64,000 nucleotides of DNA from Vanessa cardui (lineage: Eukaryota > Arthropoda > Insecta > Lepidoptera > Nymphalidae). The first letter of the stretch is position 1. Each line of letters begins with the position of its first letter. Below are positions 46,039-58,612 of this stretch, in pieces. Made by a program: the position numbers and the translations under genes. The notes under the pieces are model-generated. The model saw nothing but the letters and a program-made list of their open reading frames with translations, ran no database searches and was not told where the DNA came from. Location of the stretch: assembly GCF_905220365.1 (NCBI RefSeq), contig NC_061127.1, positions 4,340,001 through 4,404,000 of the forward strand. The letters run 5' to 3'.

Positions 46039-46597
46039 GTAAATGAATAGTAGTAGTTATATATATACGTGTTCTAAGGTAGCCTTGGTAACCTGACTTT
46101 ACTTGCCTTACCATAAATAATAATGTATAAATAAAAAGTAATGTAATAAACGAAACTGATTATCATTTAAGTGTTTTTCAAGAGATTAATTTGAGTAATA
46201 TTAATGTTTTCAGTTTTCATTTTACAAACTATATAACTACTAGTTTACCGTGTATTTCATATATTTGTTAAAAGTTTGTTAAATTATAAATTTATAACCA
46301 ACAAACCTCTAGAATTTCGTGACTTTCCTAGAAAGTTATTTGGTTCATTCTATAATATACCAATAACCTATTATCCGAGCACAAGAGGCGTGTGACAACA
46401 ATGACATATAAATTTCGAGATCGAATTGTCGTGATGACATTGGTTAGAGAACTCGAATAGTCTATTATGTTCATTATGGTTTTGAGAACATTAGAACTTA
46501 AATAAATTCAATAAATAATAATTCATGACAGTCATGTGAATAATTACTAATTAATTCCTTTTACTTTTTTTCAGAGCTGATCAAAAATCATACTATC

Positions 46598-47611
46598 ATG
46601 GTGAAGGCAAGAAAATATGTTGTTAAAAAATACTTCGAAGGCGTACCGAAAAGGTCTGATTACGAAATAGTAGAATACGAAATACCACCTCTGAAAGATG
46701 GCGACGTTTTGGTCAAAACTGAATGGGTCAGCGTGGACCCGTACTTGCGTTCTTACCATCGGGTTCACCCGGTGCCGTACGACCAATTTAGTTTTCAAGT
46801 TGGTGTAGTTCAACAATCCAAAGACCCTAATTTTCCTGTAGGAAGCCGAATTGTATCCCATAAAGGGTGGTGTGACTATGCAGTGATAAATATAGCAAAA
46901 GATGTCCGGAATTACTATTTAGATGTAACTTATAAGTTACCAGATTTAAAAGGCATGTCCCCGTCGATAGCTATTGGTACAGTTGGAATGCCTGGACTTT
47001 CGGCTTATTTTGCATTTTTGGAAGTTTGCCAGCCCAAAGCTGGAGAAACTGTAGTTGTAACCGGTGCAGCAGGAGCTGTAGGTTCTGTTGTCGGACAAAT
47101 TGCTAAAATCAAAGGATGTAAAGTCATCGGTTTCGCTGGATCGGACGATAAAGTAGAATGGTTGGAGAAGGAACTCGGATTCGACAAAGCCTTTAATTAT
47201 AAGACCGCCGATGTCCAGAAGGAGCTTAAAGCTGCTGCACCTAATGGAGTGGATTCTTACTTTGATAACGTGGGCGGTGAAATAAGCAGTATAATTATAG
47301 GTCAGATGAATAAAAGAGGAAGGGTAGTTGTTTGCGGCAGTATTAGCTCATACAATGAGGATCAAACGAAACTACCAAAAGCTACGATCTTACAACCATC
47401 TATCCTTGGAAATGAGCTTAGAATAGAAGGATTCCTTATACCAAGTTACATCGACCGCTGGCCTGAAGGCATCGAACAGCTGATTACCTGGATAAAGAAT
47501 GGCCAATTAAAACCAACGGAGCATGTGACAGTCGGTTTTGACAAGATTTTCGACGCATTCGTTGGAATGTTAGCTGGAGAAAACATTGGAAAAGCTGTAG
47601 TTAAAGTGTAA
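46598..47611 (+). CDS. Prostaglandin reductase 1-like MDR oxidoreductase, copy F
   Basis: Complete 337-residue member of the C-G group, identical in protein to E except Val70. It shares the silent gcaggagcTgta variant in the Rossmann loop only with G and the gctgtAgtt ending with C and D, so its silent sites are a mixture of those of its neighbours. AATAAA lies at 47681-47686. The 12-kb duplicated block begins ~420 bp after its stop. Confidence 0.95.
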   Translation: MVKARKYVVKKYFEGVPKRSDYEIVEYEIPPLKDGDVLVKTEWVSVDPYLRSYHRVHPVPYDQFSFQVGVVQQSKDPNFPVGSRIVSHKGWCDYAVINIAKDVRNYYLDVTYKLPDLKGMSPSIAIGTVGMPGLSAYFAFLEVCQPKAGETVVVTGAAGAVGSVVGQIAKIKGCKVIGFAGSDDKVEWLEKELGFDKAFNYKTADVQKELKAAAPNGVDSYFDNVGGEISSIIIGQMNKRGRVVVCGSISSYNEDQTKLPKATILQPSILGNELRIEGFLIPSYIDRWPEGIEQLITWIKNGQLKPTEHVTVGFDKIFDAFVGMLAGENIGKAVVKV

Positions 47612-47740
47612 GGTTTTTTACAATGGTATTAAACTAACATCTATAAAAGTATTTTAATATCACTTACACGTGTGATTTTTAATAAATATATTTTTAATTG
47701 GAATATTTCGTATTTATTTCATTAATTTAATGTCTTTTCA

Positions 47741-48030
47741 ACCGACTTCAAAAAGGAGGAGGTTATCAATTAGTCTATTTTTTTTTTATGTTTGTTACCT
47801 CATAACTTTTCACTGGGTAGACCGATTTTGATTTTTTTGCTTGAAAGGTCGTGCTTCTCGTGGAGGCCCATTTTAATTTTATCCTTTTCCGATGACGGTA
47901 TCCCTATGAAAACGATAGAAGTCTTAAATTTGCTATCGATTCGATTTACGATTATATAATGTAGTTATAATTATTGCTATATTTGTAGTCGGTGTCAGCC
48001 AAGAAAACCCTACAGTATATATATCAAAAA
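47741..48030 (-). repeat. Truncated copy of the 1.7-kb composite repeat
   Basis: It opens CAACCGACTTC and aggaggaggttatcaatta, then foldback sequence (aaccctacagtatatatatc), and ends abruptly at about 48030 where the 12-kb block starts. It is almost the same deletion form as 37137-37516. Confidence 0.7.
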
Positions 48031-48202
48031 ACAAACAAAGATGTCGCTCGGAAACATTCAGTGAATCATAAATGTCACGTAGGATGGAGAAATCACGAAG
48101 GAGATTGTTCGGTGCGGTCGAGGAAACGTCGACAATTTTGACAAGTTATACCTTAACCTAAAACAACACAAACATAAACAAACTACTAATAATTAATTAC
48201 TT

Positions 48203-48490
48203 GGTGGTAGGGCTTTGTGTAAGCGAGTCTGAGTAGGTACCACTCCACTCATCAGTTATTCTACCGCCAAATAACAGTACTCAGTATTGTTGTGTTCCGG
48301 TTTGAAGGGTGAGTGAGCCAGTGTAACACAGGCACAAGGGACGTAACATCTTAGTTCCCAACGTTGGTGGCACATTGACGATGTAAGGAATATTTAATAT
48401 TTCTTACAGCGTCATTGTCTATGGGTGATGGTGACTACATACAATCAGGTGGCCCATATGCTCGTCCGCCAATCTATACCATAACAAAAA
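48203..48490. repeat. Lepidopteran interspersed repeat with A-rich tail (second copy)
   Basis: Same insertion as 25505-25795, copied with the segment. Confidence 0.75.
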
Positions 48491-48730
48491 AAAAAAAATA
48501 AAAAAATCCAAGTACCCAAATACTCACTTTTAATAAACAAAAAAAAAAAAACTTAATCTTATTCTTCTGGGAGTTTTCGTCAAGATAAAAAACTTAATAC
48601 TCATCATCAGTCGTTGACGTTTCGTGAAAATATTGTTTTTGACACTTTTTTATTATACGATATATTGTTGTATCAAAAAATCACGACGGTAGCGAAGTTC
48701 ACGCAAGTCATTGCGCAGTACGCACTGAAG

Positions 48731-49265
48731 GTCGGTATTCACGACAGCGACTTTAGTCGATGGCGACTCAAGTCACTGTAAAAAGTCACTTCTAGACAAT
48801 CGCTGGCGATACAACGACTTTAGTCGCTGCAAATCTGTTATGTCGCTGGCGACTAACGACTTTGTCCAATATTTTATAGTATTTTTTAGCTTTATCAGCT
48901 GTTAAGTCTAATATTATATTCATTTATTTTTTCAAGATATTAAATACGAAGTATACCTTAATATCAATATGAAATAAGTACTAATAAGTCGCTGCATGAC
49001 ATTTAAGTCGCAGAGAAGTCGCTGTCGACTAAAGTAGCTGCCGTGAATACCGACCATTAGTCGCAGAAAAGTCGCCGTCGACTGAAGTCGCTGCCGTGAA
49101 TACCGACCATTAGTCGCAGAAAAGTCGCCGTCGACTGAAGTCGCTGCCGTGAATACCGACCATTAGTCGCAGAAAAGTCGCCGTCGACTGAAGTCGCTGC
49201 CGTGAATACCGACCATTAGTCGCAGAAAAGTCGCCGTCGACTGAAGTCGCTGTCGTGAATTCGGA
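48731..49265. mobile_element. MITE-like GTCGC-rich element with expanded minisatellite
   Basis: Same inverted-end element as 26030-26477. At 49052-49263 there are four near-identical 53-bp units (starts 49052, 49105, 49158 and 49211), where copy 1 has about three diverged ones. The units are contiguous, with no spacers. Confidence 0.7.
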
Positions 49266-49424
49266 CCTTAAAGTTTTTACGAATCAAAAGCGGCGGTGAC
49301 GACTAGAGGTGTACTTATCGAGATTCTTTATACAATCTTTTTGTTATCGATTATTTTTATCTCTAATTTTAATATAATCATTTAATTGTGATTTAAAACA
49401 TATGCAATAAAATTATATCTATTT

Positions 49425-51485
49425 ATTTATTTATTTATTACATATGGCACACAAGACAGGTAATAACTGATAAATATCTAGAAAATAAATTACAAATTTC
49501 GAAGATTAGTTACACCCTAATATTTGTGTTCACATCAAGCAAGAATACGTTAATTCACAGTTAACAAAGGCTGAAGCTATTACAAGTAAAAATTAAAGAA
49601 AAAAAAAATCACACGAATATTAAATTTTTTGAGAAATTAGGCAATAAGTTTAGAAAATAGCAGAATTTTTTTTTTATAAATAATATTACATAACAATGTC
49701 AAATATATTACATACTAAGTCTTAAAGATTGAATTCGTCAAACACCTTCTAAATATACGAAACTTACTCTCAAAAATGTCAATGTAGTAATTATTAGCGG
49801 CAATATCATTGTAAGTACGACACATTCTCGCAATGGGTTTATTATGGGATACATTATTTAAATACGGATTAATATTGAATGTTTTAGGATTTCTAAATCT
49901 GTAGTTTATGTTAAAATTGATAGTGGACAATAAATCTTGACTATCAATACAACCGTGGATGGTTTTATGTAGAAATGAAACATCGAAATATGTTCTGCGA
50001 GATTCAAGGCATTGCATGTGGAAGTATTTTAATCTCTCAGAATAGTGCAGCAACTGCTGATACTTCAGATGTTTGTAGGAGAGTATCCTCATAAATTTCC
50101 TCTGGACTTTTTCTATACGGTCGCGATGAACACCATAATAGGGTGACCAAACTACTGAATTATATTCGAGTATACTCCGAACCATAGAGTAATATAATTG
50201 TATAATACTAGTGGGCTTCTTAAAGTCATTAGTGGATCGAGTGATGAAGCCAAGCAGTTTGTAACTTTTGGTTATAATGCTATCATAATGATCTCTAAAG
50301 GTTAATTTCTCATCAAAAATTACTCCTAAGTCCTTGACAGAGGTCTTACGCATTAGATTTTGACCTTTAAGGCTATAATCAAAGACAATCTTGCTCTGTT
50401 TTTTGAGTGTGAAACTTATCACAAAGCATTTGCTTGTATTAAGTTGCATGTGATTTAAATCGCACCATTTTTCAACAGTATCAAGATCGTGTTGTAGAGC
50501 CAAAGCATCATTGGTGTTACGGATCGTGTTATAAATTTTAAGATCGTCAGCATAAAATGAAGAAGGACAAGACAAGCATTCAGCAAGGTCATTAATAAAG
50601 ATTATAAAGAAAAGCGGACCCAGATGGGATCCTTGGGGAACACCAGATGTAATAATAGAGGGTGATGATATAAATCCTTTGATTGCAACCAACTGCGTTC
50701 TTCTGCTTAGGTAGGATTCGATCCATCTCAAAAGATTTCCACAAACACCATAAGTTTCTAGTTTGTGACACAAGATGGTATGCTTAACTCTGTCAAATGC
50801 CTTGGAAAAATCTGTGTATATGGAATCCGTTTGTCCCTGTTTTGCAAAAGTGTTGCAGATGTAGTTTTTATATACTAATAAATTCGATGTTGTGGAACGA
50901 TGTCTAACAAAACCATGTTGTCTGTTTGTCAATACCGGGGCCACGTGGTGATAGATAACATCGTATACCAGTGATTCAAATATTTTTATAAAGCTGGAAA
51001 GTATACTTATTGGCCTGTAATTTTCACATTGGGAGCGATCACCGGATTTTAGTACTGGAAGGACGTAGGCATTTTTCCAATATTTAGGAAAGATTCCATT
51101 CGCGAGGGACATGTTGAAAATCAAAAATAAAGGATAACACAATTCACTGGCACATGATTTTATGACAATAGGTGGTATATTATCAGGACCTGCCCCCTTA
51201 TTTACATCAAGATGTTTAATCTTACAAAGTATATCTTTAACGGAAATGTTAATAGTACTCAATGAGCAGTTGTGACGAAAGCCAAGAGCAGGTACCGATT
51301 TTATGCCAATATTAGTATTGTCGAAAACAGAGCCAAAAAATTTCGCGAAAAGTTCACACATCTGTTCACCTGTGTTTGACGATAGGTTTCCATATGTGAC
51401 AGACTGCGGTATTGACGACACCTTACTGTCTTTTCTGTAATTTACATATCTGTAAAATGCCTTTGGATTATTGAAGAAAATATTA
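49425..51485 (-). mobile_element. 5'-truncated non-LTR retrotransposon (LINE 2), recent
   Basis: It interrupts sequence that is continuous at 26640-26650 (atctattta/ataagtg). On the minus strand it has ORF2 from the linker onward, a ~290-bp 3' UTR and a (TAAA)n tail, read as tttatttattta at 49421-49438. It is absent from copy 1, so it inserted after the segmental duplication or was lost or converted there. Confidence 0.9.
49715..51480 (-). CDS. LINE 2 ORF2: reverse transcriptase, N-terminally truncated but open
   Basis: An uninterrupted frame of about 588 codons. The first ATG is at 51421, but the frame and the homology (FNNPKAFYRYVNYRK) continue upstream to the truncation point. In order: a linker with DVNKGAGPDNIPP; RT with NYRPISILSSF, HGFVRHRSTTSNL, YTDFSKAFDRV, GVPQGSHLGPL, and the catalytic YADD box at 50543-50554; then LGVIFDEKLTF and a C-terminal region. 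The endonuclease domain and ORF1 are absent, so it is not autonomous. No stop or frameshift is seen, which suggests youth. Jockey-superclade type. Confidence 0.9.
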
Positions 51486-52004
51486 AATAAGTGATATTAA
51501 TAAATAATTTATTATTAGTAATTTTTAGAATTAAAATGCGATTGGCCGACAACGATAGAAAAAACGAAAAAAGAACACTAACCATACTCAAAGTTGAAGT
51601 TTTACTTCTAATTTCAAACATCATGCCTAAAATCGTAAGTATTTCATAAACTGTTTCGTTGGTCGTGTCTCCGTCTTCATTTATTATTATTTGTTTGATG
51701 ATACCTATGTCATTTTGTTAAAAGCCGGATCTCCTTGCATTTGGTAAACATTGGCACAATTGTGGAAAGTGGATGCAGCGAAGGGCTCTTCGTAAAGATG
51801 GTGAGTAGTATTTTAGTAGGTATGTAGGACTTTGTGCATTTAAATAAAATAATTACTAATTTACTTTCAGTGACATGTAATTTTTGTAATGGAGAAATAT
51901 TTATAAGACACTGCAAGCAAATGCCAATATGCAGTCGTTGTGTGGAATGCGACAACACTGTACTCGGTAAGCGGTTCAATAATTTTTTTCTATAACCCGA
52001 CAAA

Positions 52005-52805
52005 TAATAACAATAAATGACCGAAGGCATAGCGTGTGTTGTGCTGTCGTGAACACATACAGAAATAGACACGATTTTTTAAATTTCACGATTTATTCCC
52101 AAGTTTAACTTGAACTTGGCTGGTTCTTATATTATAATTAGACATTATTAATTGTATAATATATTTTTCCAGATAATTTCAATAATTGCGAGTGTTGTAG
52201 CCTACAAACAATAAGGCAGTTACGAATAAATAAGGCTAAGGCACTTTCAAACCTTTATCCAAAAATTGAAACTGCTCCATTTGCATCATCCTAAATCACC
52301 AACTGCCTCTTCAATACAACCTGATAATTCCCAAGATTTTTTTTTTTATTTAAAATACATTGATTGATTAATTGATTGTAGTAATTCGAACACATTTGTG
52401 TTCGAATAATAACAATAAATGACCGAAGGCATAGCGTGTGTTGTGCTGTCGTGAACACATGCAGAAATAGACACGATTTTTTAAATTTCACGATTTATTC
52501 CCAAGTTTAACTTGAACTTGGCTGGTTCTTATATTATAATTAGACATTATTAATTGTATAATATATTTTTCCAGATAATTTCAATAATTGCGAGTGTTGT
52601 AGCCTACAAACAATAAGGCAGTTACGAATAAATAAGGCTAAGGCACTTTCAAACCTTTATCCAAAAATTGAAACTGCTCCATTTGCATCATCCTAAATCA
52701 CCAACTGCCTCTTCAATACAACCTGATAATTCCCAAGATTTTTTTTTTTATTTAAAATACATTGATTGATTAATTGATTGTAGTAATTCGAACACAAATG
52801 TGTTC
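52005..52805 (+). repeat. 402-bp tandem duplication in Helitron 2
   Basis: The stretch from about 52005 (aataacaataaatgaccgaa) recurs at about 52407 and includes exon c, a T-rich run and attgattgattaattgattg. The junctions are the hairpin sequences ttcgaacacatttgtgttcgaa. Confidence 0.85.
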
Positions 52806-52818
52806 GAATTACTACAAT
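52777..52818. repeat. Perfect hairpin, 20-bp arms
   Basis: attgtagtaattcgaacaca, a two-base AA centre, then the exact reverse complement. A shorter version (acacatttgtgt, flanked by ttcga) is at the first junction, about 52387-52406. It may have seeded the tandem duplication by template switching. Confidence 0.85.
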
Positions 52819-53219
52819 TAATTCCCAAGATTTATTTGATGACTTTCAGGTAAGTTAATGGTGTAGGTCAGTGAGTAAAGGAAAATGTAATACTTATTAC
52901 CAGATAGAGGTGGGAGGATATATCTGCAACTACATACATTCACAATATTTATTATTATTATTTGAATATTTGTCTAATATATTTTCTCCTTTAAGGTTGA
53001 TAACGAAGAGTTGACGCTAATCGAAGATTCACTGATGACTGATGATGTTTCTTCAAATAGCAAGGAAAAACAGCTGCTGTCAGTCAGCAGTAATTTTATT
53101 TCTTTAGAAGAAGAGAAAGAAAGCATATCAAGTGGCAGGCAGACCCCCGAAGAAACGGTAATTTCCAAGCAGGTTTAATACAGAAAATCAACCGCCCAGG
53201 GTTAACTATGTATATATTT

Positions 53220-55472
53220 AGCACTTACAAATAACACCATTCAAGTATCAGTACATTCAGTTGGTTCTATGATTTATGAATGTGTTCAATGTGAAGCACT
53301 TCATTTTTTAGGTAAAAAAATTAAAATTTCTTTTTAAAAATTGTTGTCATAATGGGAAGGTATACATAGACCCAGATAGAGCATTAAAGCCAATTCCAGA
53401 TATATTCTTAGATTTATACAAAGGCAATACGTCTGATGCTAATCATTTTAAGACTAATATACGACAATATAATTCAGCATTTGCAATGGCATCCATAAAT
53501 TCAAACTTGAACACACTCCCTCCAGGATTTTTCACTTATAGGATACAAGGGCAAATTTATATAAAAACTGGATCTTTGGTTCCATTGCAAGGTCATAAAC
53601 CTCAATACAACCAATTGTAATATTTGTATAATTGAAGATAAAACAACATTAAATGAACGATTATTTGATTCTAGAAATAACTCATGTAGAAGCAATATAA
53701 TGAGGTACTTACAAACAATACTCAATGAATCCAACCCTTTTGTCAAAATATACAAAAAGGTGGCTTCTATCTTAGCTGAAGAGGAATTAAATGCGGCCCT
53801 AGAAAAGCGACCCAAATATTCGGTATCAATGCAGTTTTATAAACATAAATCTCTTGAACAGACTGTTCATGAAGCAGCAGCTAGATCAGCTGAAAAATCA
53901 ACATTATTAGCATTTTTTGAACTTAATAGAATAGAAGAAAGTGCTCGACAATATCTTAACACTGAAATTCCGACACATTTCCAATAAAGAGAAAAATGTC
54001 GGATATTTATCGAGAAATGTGTCGCATATTTATCGAGATATTGATGAAAATATTTTCTTATCTAATCCCGTTTATGACTGTGACCTTGAAAAAGCAAATG
54101 GCTATGAAAAATAACAAAAATTGAACACTGAACAAAAATATGTGGTCAATACAATACTAAATGCTGTGAATAATCCCAAAGAGAGAAATCTGTTTTACCT
54201 TGACGGCCCAGGAGGAACTGGTAAGACTTTTGTATTTACAACTATTTTACACATTTTAAGATCTGAAAACAAATTATCCCTACCTATAGCGTTTTCTGGT
54301 CTTGCGGCAACTCTGTTAGATGGTGACAGAACAGCTCACACGCGGTTTAAAATTCCAATTAATTCAGATGTAGATTCTACGTCTCATATGTCGTTAGGGT
54401 CACCAGAAGCTGAGTTATTGAAGCAAACTCATTTAGTCATTTGGGATGAAGCACCCATGACTAAATATCATGATATTGTTGTAGTTGATCGACTCTTTCA
54501 AGATATAACGAAAAATAAATTACCTTTTGGAGGCAAAATTATGTTATTCGCAGGAGATTTTCGTCAGATTTTACCGGTTGTAGTTAATGGGTCACAAAAT
54601 AATATTATAAAAGCTTCAATTAAGCACTTTTCAATGTGACCAAACTTCACTCAACTCCAGTTAGCTCATAATATGAGAGCTCACGATGATTTAGAGTTTG
54701 CTCAATGGGTAGCAAATGTAGGCGATGGATCAGCTAATGAAGATAGTAATGACCGCATCGAACTGCCTCAGCGATGCATTGTAGATAATTCAATTGTAGA
54801 CCATATTTTTGGTGCTTCCATTCAATGAAATCTATCCTTATTCTCAAAAACGATGATTGTTTTCAATTGAACGACCAAGTTGTCGAGAAAATTCCCGGCC
54901 TGCTTAAAATTTATGAAAGTTCTGACGCTGTGGTTGAGGACGATCATAATGATGTTTTAAACTATCCTGTAGAATTTCTAAATTCTATAACGCCTGCAGG
55001 ATTACCACCACACATTCTAAAATTAAAAGTTGGTTGTATAGTAATGCTATTGAGAAATTTGAACCCGACTGTTGGGTTGTGCAACGGAACCCGTCTTATT
55101 GTTAGAGCATTAGCTTCACGTGTCTTTGATGCCGAAATTATTTGTGGTAGCCATATAGGAACCAGAGTTTTCATTCCTCGAATTCGGCTCCAGCAATCTA
55201 ATAGTTAACTGCCTTTTAAATTCAGTCGGCTTCAGTTTCCCATACGCATAGCATTCGCTATGACAATAAACAAAAGCCAGGGACAAACCTACGACAAAAT
55301 CGGTATATTTTTACCTAATCCTGTGTTCACCCATGGACAGCTCTATGTTGCCTTCTCTCGAGTTCGAAGATTCGATGATGTAAAAATTCAAATTATCAAT
55401 AGTACTGAACAAGGCTTGAAAGGTGATAAATATTTATCGAAAAATGTTGTTTATAAAGAAATTTTATGTTAA
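53220..55472 (+). pseudogene. Helitron Rep/helicase remnant, copy 2, heavily deleted
   Basis: The N-terminal part (NIRQYNSAFAMASI, YIKTGSLVPLQG) is at 53450-53620. Everything between about 53853 and the VHEAAARSAEKS segment (the Helitron-like N domain and the YINKYIYKG region) is deleted, and a second deletion removes the part before the helicase. The helicase itself is better preserved than in copy 1: 54121-54639 is open, with Walker A DGPGGTGKTF (54202-54228) and IWDEAPM. A TGA then replaces the Trp seen in copy 1 (about 54637). 54825-55208 and 55260-55472 encode the C-terminal helicase motifs, ending VAFSRVR. Confidence 0.85.
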
Positions 55473-55965
55473 TCAATCTGTGATGTATCTATATAATCTA
55501 TAGAATAGATAATATTTTTTTATACTTTTGTCATATTCTCGGATAGGTATTCATTGTAAAATTACTATTTAAATACTTCCTAATATTATTTTTGGTTTAG
55601 CCGATTTCAATAAAGAAGCACATTTATTTTTTTATTTTTTAAATATTAGTATGTACTTATCTACCTGTCTAAGTAGAGAAAAAGACCTGAGTGCTTAAAA
55701 CAAAGAGGTTTACAGGGACAAAAATATTTATCGAAAAATGTTGTAAATAAAGAAATTTTTTGATAATCAAACTGTGATGTATAATAGAAAATATTTCTTT
55801 ATAATTACTTTTGCCAAATTCTCGGATAGGTACTCATTGTAAAATTACTATTTATATTTTTATTTTTTGATTTAGTAAGTACTTATCTACCTGTCTAAAG
55901 TGGAGAAAAAGACTGAGTGCTTAAAACAAAGATGTCAACATAGACAAAAATATGATTTCTTAATT
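55434..55965 (+). repeat. Tandem duplication of the Helitron gene end (copy 2)
   Basis: Same arrangement as 32308-32840. Confidence 0.7.
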
Positions 55966-56185
55966 TGTCTTAGTTTATTTTGAAAGTTGATTTAAAATAA
56001 AAATCATTTATGTAAAATCTTTTGCAGTGTTTGTTTACTATATTTATTAAACACAACGAATATACGAATCTATATTTAATATTATTTGGGAACCTATGAC
56101 TACAGAAATAATCTACCTACATTTTGCTCCTAGATATGTTTTTTTTAGTTTAATTTCACCCGAGCGAAGCCGGGTTTTCTTCTAG

Positions 56186-56944
56186 TATATTATTAATATG
56201 GATTTATTTCATGTATGTGAACTTCATTATGTTGAGAAATTAACTCTCTGTCTGCTCACATGTAAAGGTAAATGTAAGTATGTAGACCAATTCTTTTTAA
56301 CTATTTCTTCTGCAGTGTTTAAGTTTTTTTTTTTCTTAAAAAATAGCGAATGAACGTATCCCAATCATCAATCTTTTCATCGTTCTACTCGATATGAAGT
56401 CTATTGCATATTTCTCACTAATACAGATGTACTACTACCGATGGTAAATATAACGAAGGAAAAAAAATAAAGAGCCTTTAAAACTGAATTAAACAATCTG
56501 ACTAAAACTTTCCACTTTGTTATGATATTCTGTACAGTGTAAATTTTTTGGCAAAGGTTTTTTTTTTAATTTCATCCCTCATGGGTATAGTGAAATGTAT
56601 TGTTGGAGTAAAATTATGCAGTAGGTTTGTGATTCCACAATTTTTTAAAGATAACTATGACATCGATTAACTATTCATTTTGGTAATTTATTTTTGTTTA
56701 TCTAGGTAGATGACAACGCTTTTTACGAGATATATAATAATGCAAGAGTCATATCTCTAAATTGCCCGAAGCGTTGCAAAAAATAGCGATAATCTAATGT
56801 GATTAATAGTAATAATATCTGAGGACTAACCAAAATTTCGATGGCTCGATGGTATATTTTCTAGGATATTTGTCACCAACAATCTCGCTGAAACCTAACT
56901 GAACAGATGTTTGTTAGGTTTCGGCTAGCGTTCTTGACCACTAG
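56186..56944. repeat. Conserved intergenic-unit block (copy 5)
   Basis: Aligns with 33021-33779 and 17007-17770. The 'ctttccacttt' segment near 56507 is retained, unlike copy 2. Confidence 0.75.
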
Positions 56945-57470
56945 TCCATTGAAATGCTACAAAATATAGGCCCTCATGAACATTTTTTTGGGGAGGCAAT
57001 TTTATTTCATAAACCTGTAGGGGGGGTCAATATAAGCTGAAAGCCAAGTTTGTGGGGTTGGCGCCCTTGTCCCCCGTCCACCATATTGGAAAAGGGGGTG
57101 AGAGCGTATTTTTTAATATAACGTAGAGACTATTTGTCCTACAGAAAATTTGTAAAACATAATTTGTAGCAAATCGCTTGAAATACAATTATGTCTATAT
57201 GACTTTTTATTCTAAAACCAATATTTAAACAGTTACAAGCAAAAAAGTGAATTTTTTTGTCAAAAATTAACTTTTTTGCTAAATAACTTTTTTTCTATTA
57301 AATTTAGCGAAAAAATAGCTGAGTACTATTTTGTAGAAAACATTCTCCTTTTTATTTTTCGCTAGGATTTTTTTTGTTTTCGTTCATTTTGAACCTAGTT
57401 AGGCCGCTCCAAAGTTAACTAGGTTCATGAACGTCTGGGTTATTACCCCTAAAACAATATGCTAGATATA
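56945..57470. repeat. Unclassified element shared by the two segmental duplicates (second copy)
   Basis: Homologue of 33780-34330 with the same G-rich tract and gaacctagtta/taactaggttc hairpin. The left edge is shorter (no cctgcatatatataatatagg). Confidence 0.5.
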
Positions 57471-58420
57471 TTTTAATAATTTAGTGTATTGTAAATAATT
57501 TGTTCCGGCCCTTATAACATTCATTTGCACTTTCTTTTTAATTCTTACTGACTCTTTTATTTTTATGCCAGAAGTCTAGAAATTATTGTTTCTTACGAGA
57601 ATTTCTAATAAGATTTTAGATGGTTGCACATATAGTTTGTATATAATTTTAGTACCGACTAATTTATAATATCTCTGAATTATTATTCAGTACCACTATG
57701 TCTTCACCCATTCTTTATGATTGATTACAAAAACTTGATTCCGTAGTCATTACATAGTATCAAACATATTCGTTTACCGATGACTGTTTTAGATTTTTAA
57801 AATTACGCAACGGATTTTTATGCGATTTTTTTTAAGGATAGAGTAATTGAAAAGAAGGTTTTTGCATAGAAGAATAAACAAGAAGAACACTTGATTTAGT
57901 ATCAGCATTGTACCCGTGCAAAACTGGGGCGGGACACTAGTATTTTAATAATTACATTATTTTATTTTGTAGAAGTAAAAGTATCTACATACCTAGTTAC
58001 GAAAGTATATTATACTAGCTGTGCCCGCGACCTTTTACGCCTTTGAATATAACAAAAAATATATTATTGTAGACTAAGTTACTCCTTATTATATCAGTTA
58101 TCTGCCAGTTAATGTCCCGTCAAAATCGGTCCAGCCGTTCCAGAAATAAGCCGGAGCTAACAGACAGACAGACCGACAGAAATTGTAAAAAATGTTTTTC
58201 TGGTATATGTACCGTATATAAATACATATGGATTGAGTAAAAAAGGGCTATTTTAGTACTTATTACAAACAGACACTCTAATTTTTTTTATGTAGATTTA
58301 ACATTTTTCTGTTTGTTAATATATAGAATATATTATTAAATATGAATACACGTTAATTATTTTTTTATATCAATCATCATTAATTTTTTTGATAAGTAGA
58401 TTATATCGGGTACTTACTTG
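57471..58420. other. Intergenic-unit sequence upstream of G with known repeats
   Basis: It holds a decayed hairpin motif (cccgtgcaaaactggggcgg, about 57912) and the agctgtgcccgcgacc...acagacagaccgac repeat (58016-58180). It aligns with 34331-35270. No gene is present. Confidence 0.6.
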
Positions 58421-58612
58421 ATACATTCAAAGTTTCGAATTCATTGCCGAAAGCAAGAAGTCACGATGAGGTGTGGAGCGTAGCACTTACAACGATGACA
58501 CAGACTATAATATAAACTGGTACAAAATTGTGAGCGCATCGGGAAAATCGTCAGTCTCGAGATAGCTCGCGGAAGCAGCGACTCGTGTGATACTCGAACT
58601 TCTAATAAACAG
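58421..58612 (+). promoter_or_regulatory. Promoter and non-coding exon 1 of copy G
   Basis: TATA element tataatataaact (58506-58518), the C-type variant. Exon 1 ends aacag at 58612 before GTAAAT. Acceptor ttttttcag at 59141 gives a 529-bp intron. The intron's 5' part resembles C (gtgctctaaggtagccgtgg), while its middle has the F-type gtgacaacaat insertion. Confidence 0.75.

Larger units (their letters stand above)
51722..53175 (+). pseudogene. Spliced zinc-finger exons upstream of the Helitron Rep (copy 2)
   Basis: Exon a ends at 51800; its KHWHNCGKW has Trp where copy 1 has Cys. Exon b is 51871-51965 and is longer by six residues, with TCNFCNGEIFIRHC, CSRC and VECD intact. Exon c is present twice (starts at 52173 and 52575) because of the 402-bp tandem duplication, and in both an extra base (gcatcAtcc) breaks the frame. 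Exon d, 52997-53175, is almost identical to copy 1. Neither copy alone shows the whole zinc-binding module. Confidence 0.5.
51722..56185 (+). mobile_element. Helitron 2, degenerate, with resolved 3' end
   Basis: Second copy of the Helitron, carried in the segmental duplication. The 3' end CCCGAGCGAAGCCGGG (56159-56174), TTTTCTT, CTAG (56182-56185), T is intact. It lacks the two retro insertions of Helitron 1. The 5' end is unresolved. Confidence 0.8.

Noticed and set aside
49052..49263. Regular 53-bp repeats that could suggest a CRISPR array
   Set aside because: The units are contiguous without unique spacers, in a eukaryotic MITE; this is a minisatellite.
54962..55174. Minus-strand 70-residue frame conserved at 31840-32052
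   Set aside because: It is antisense to the helicase coding region and conserved only because the segment is duplicated.
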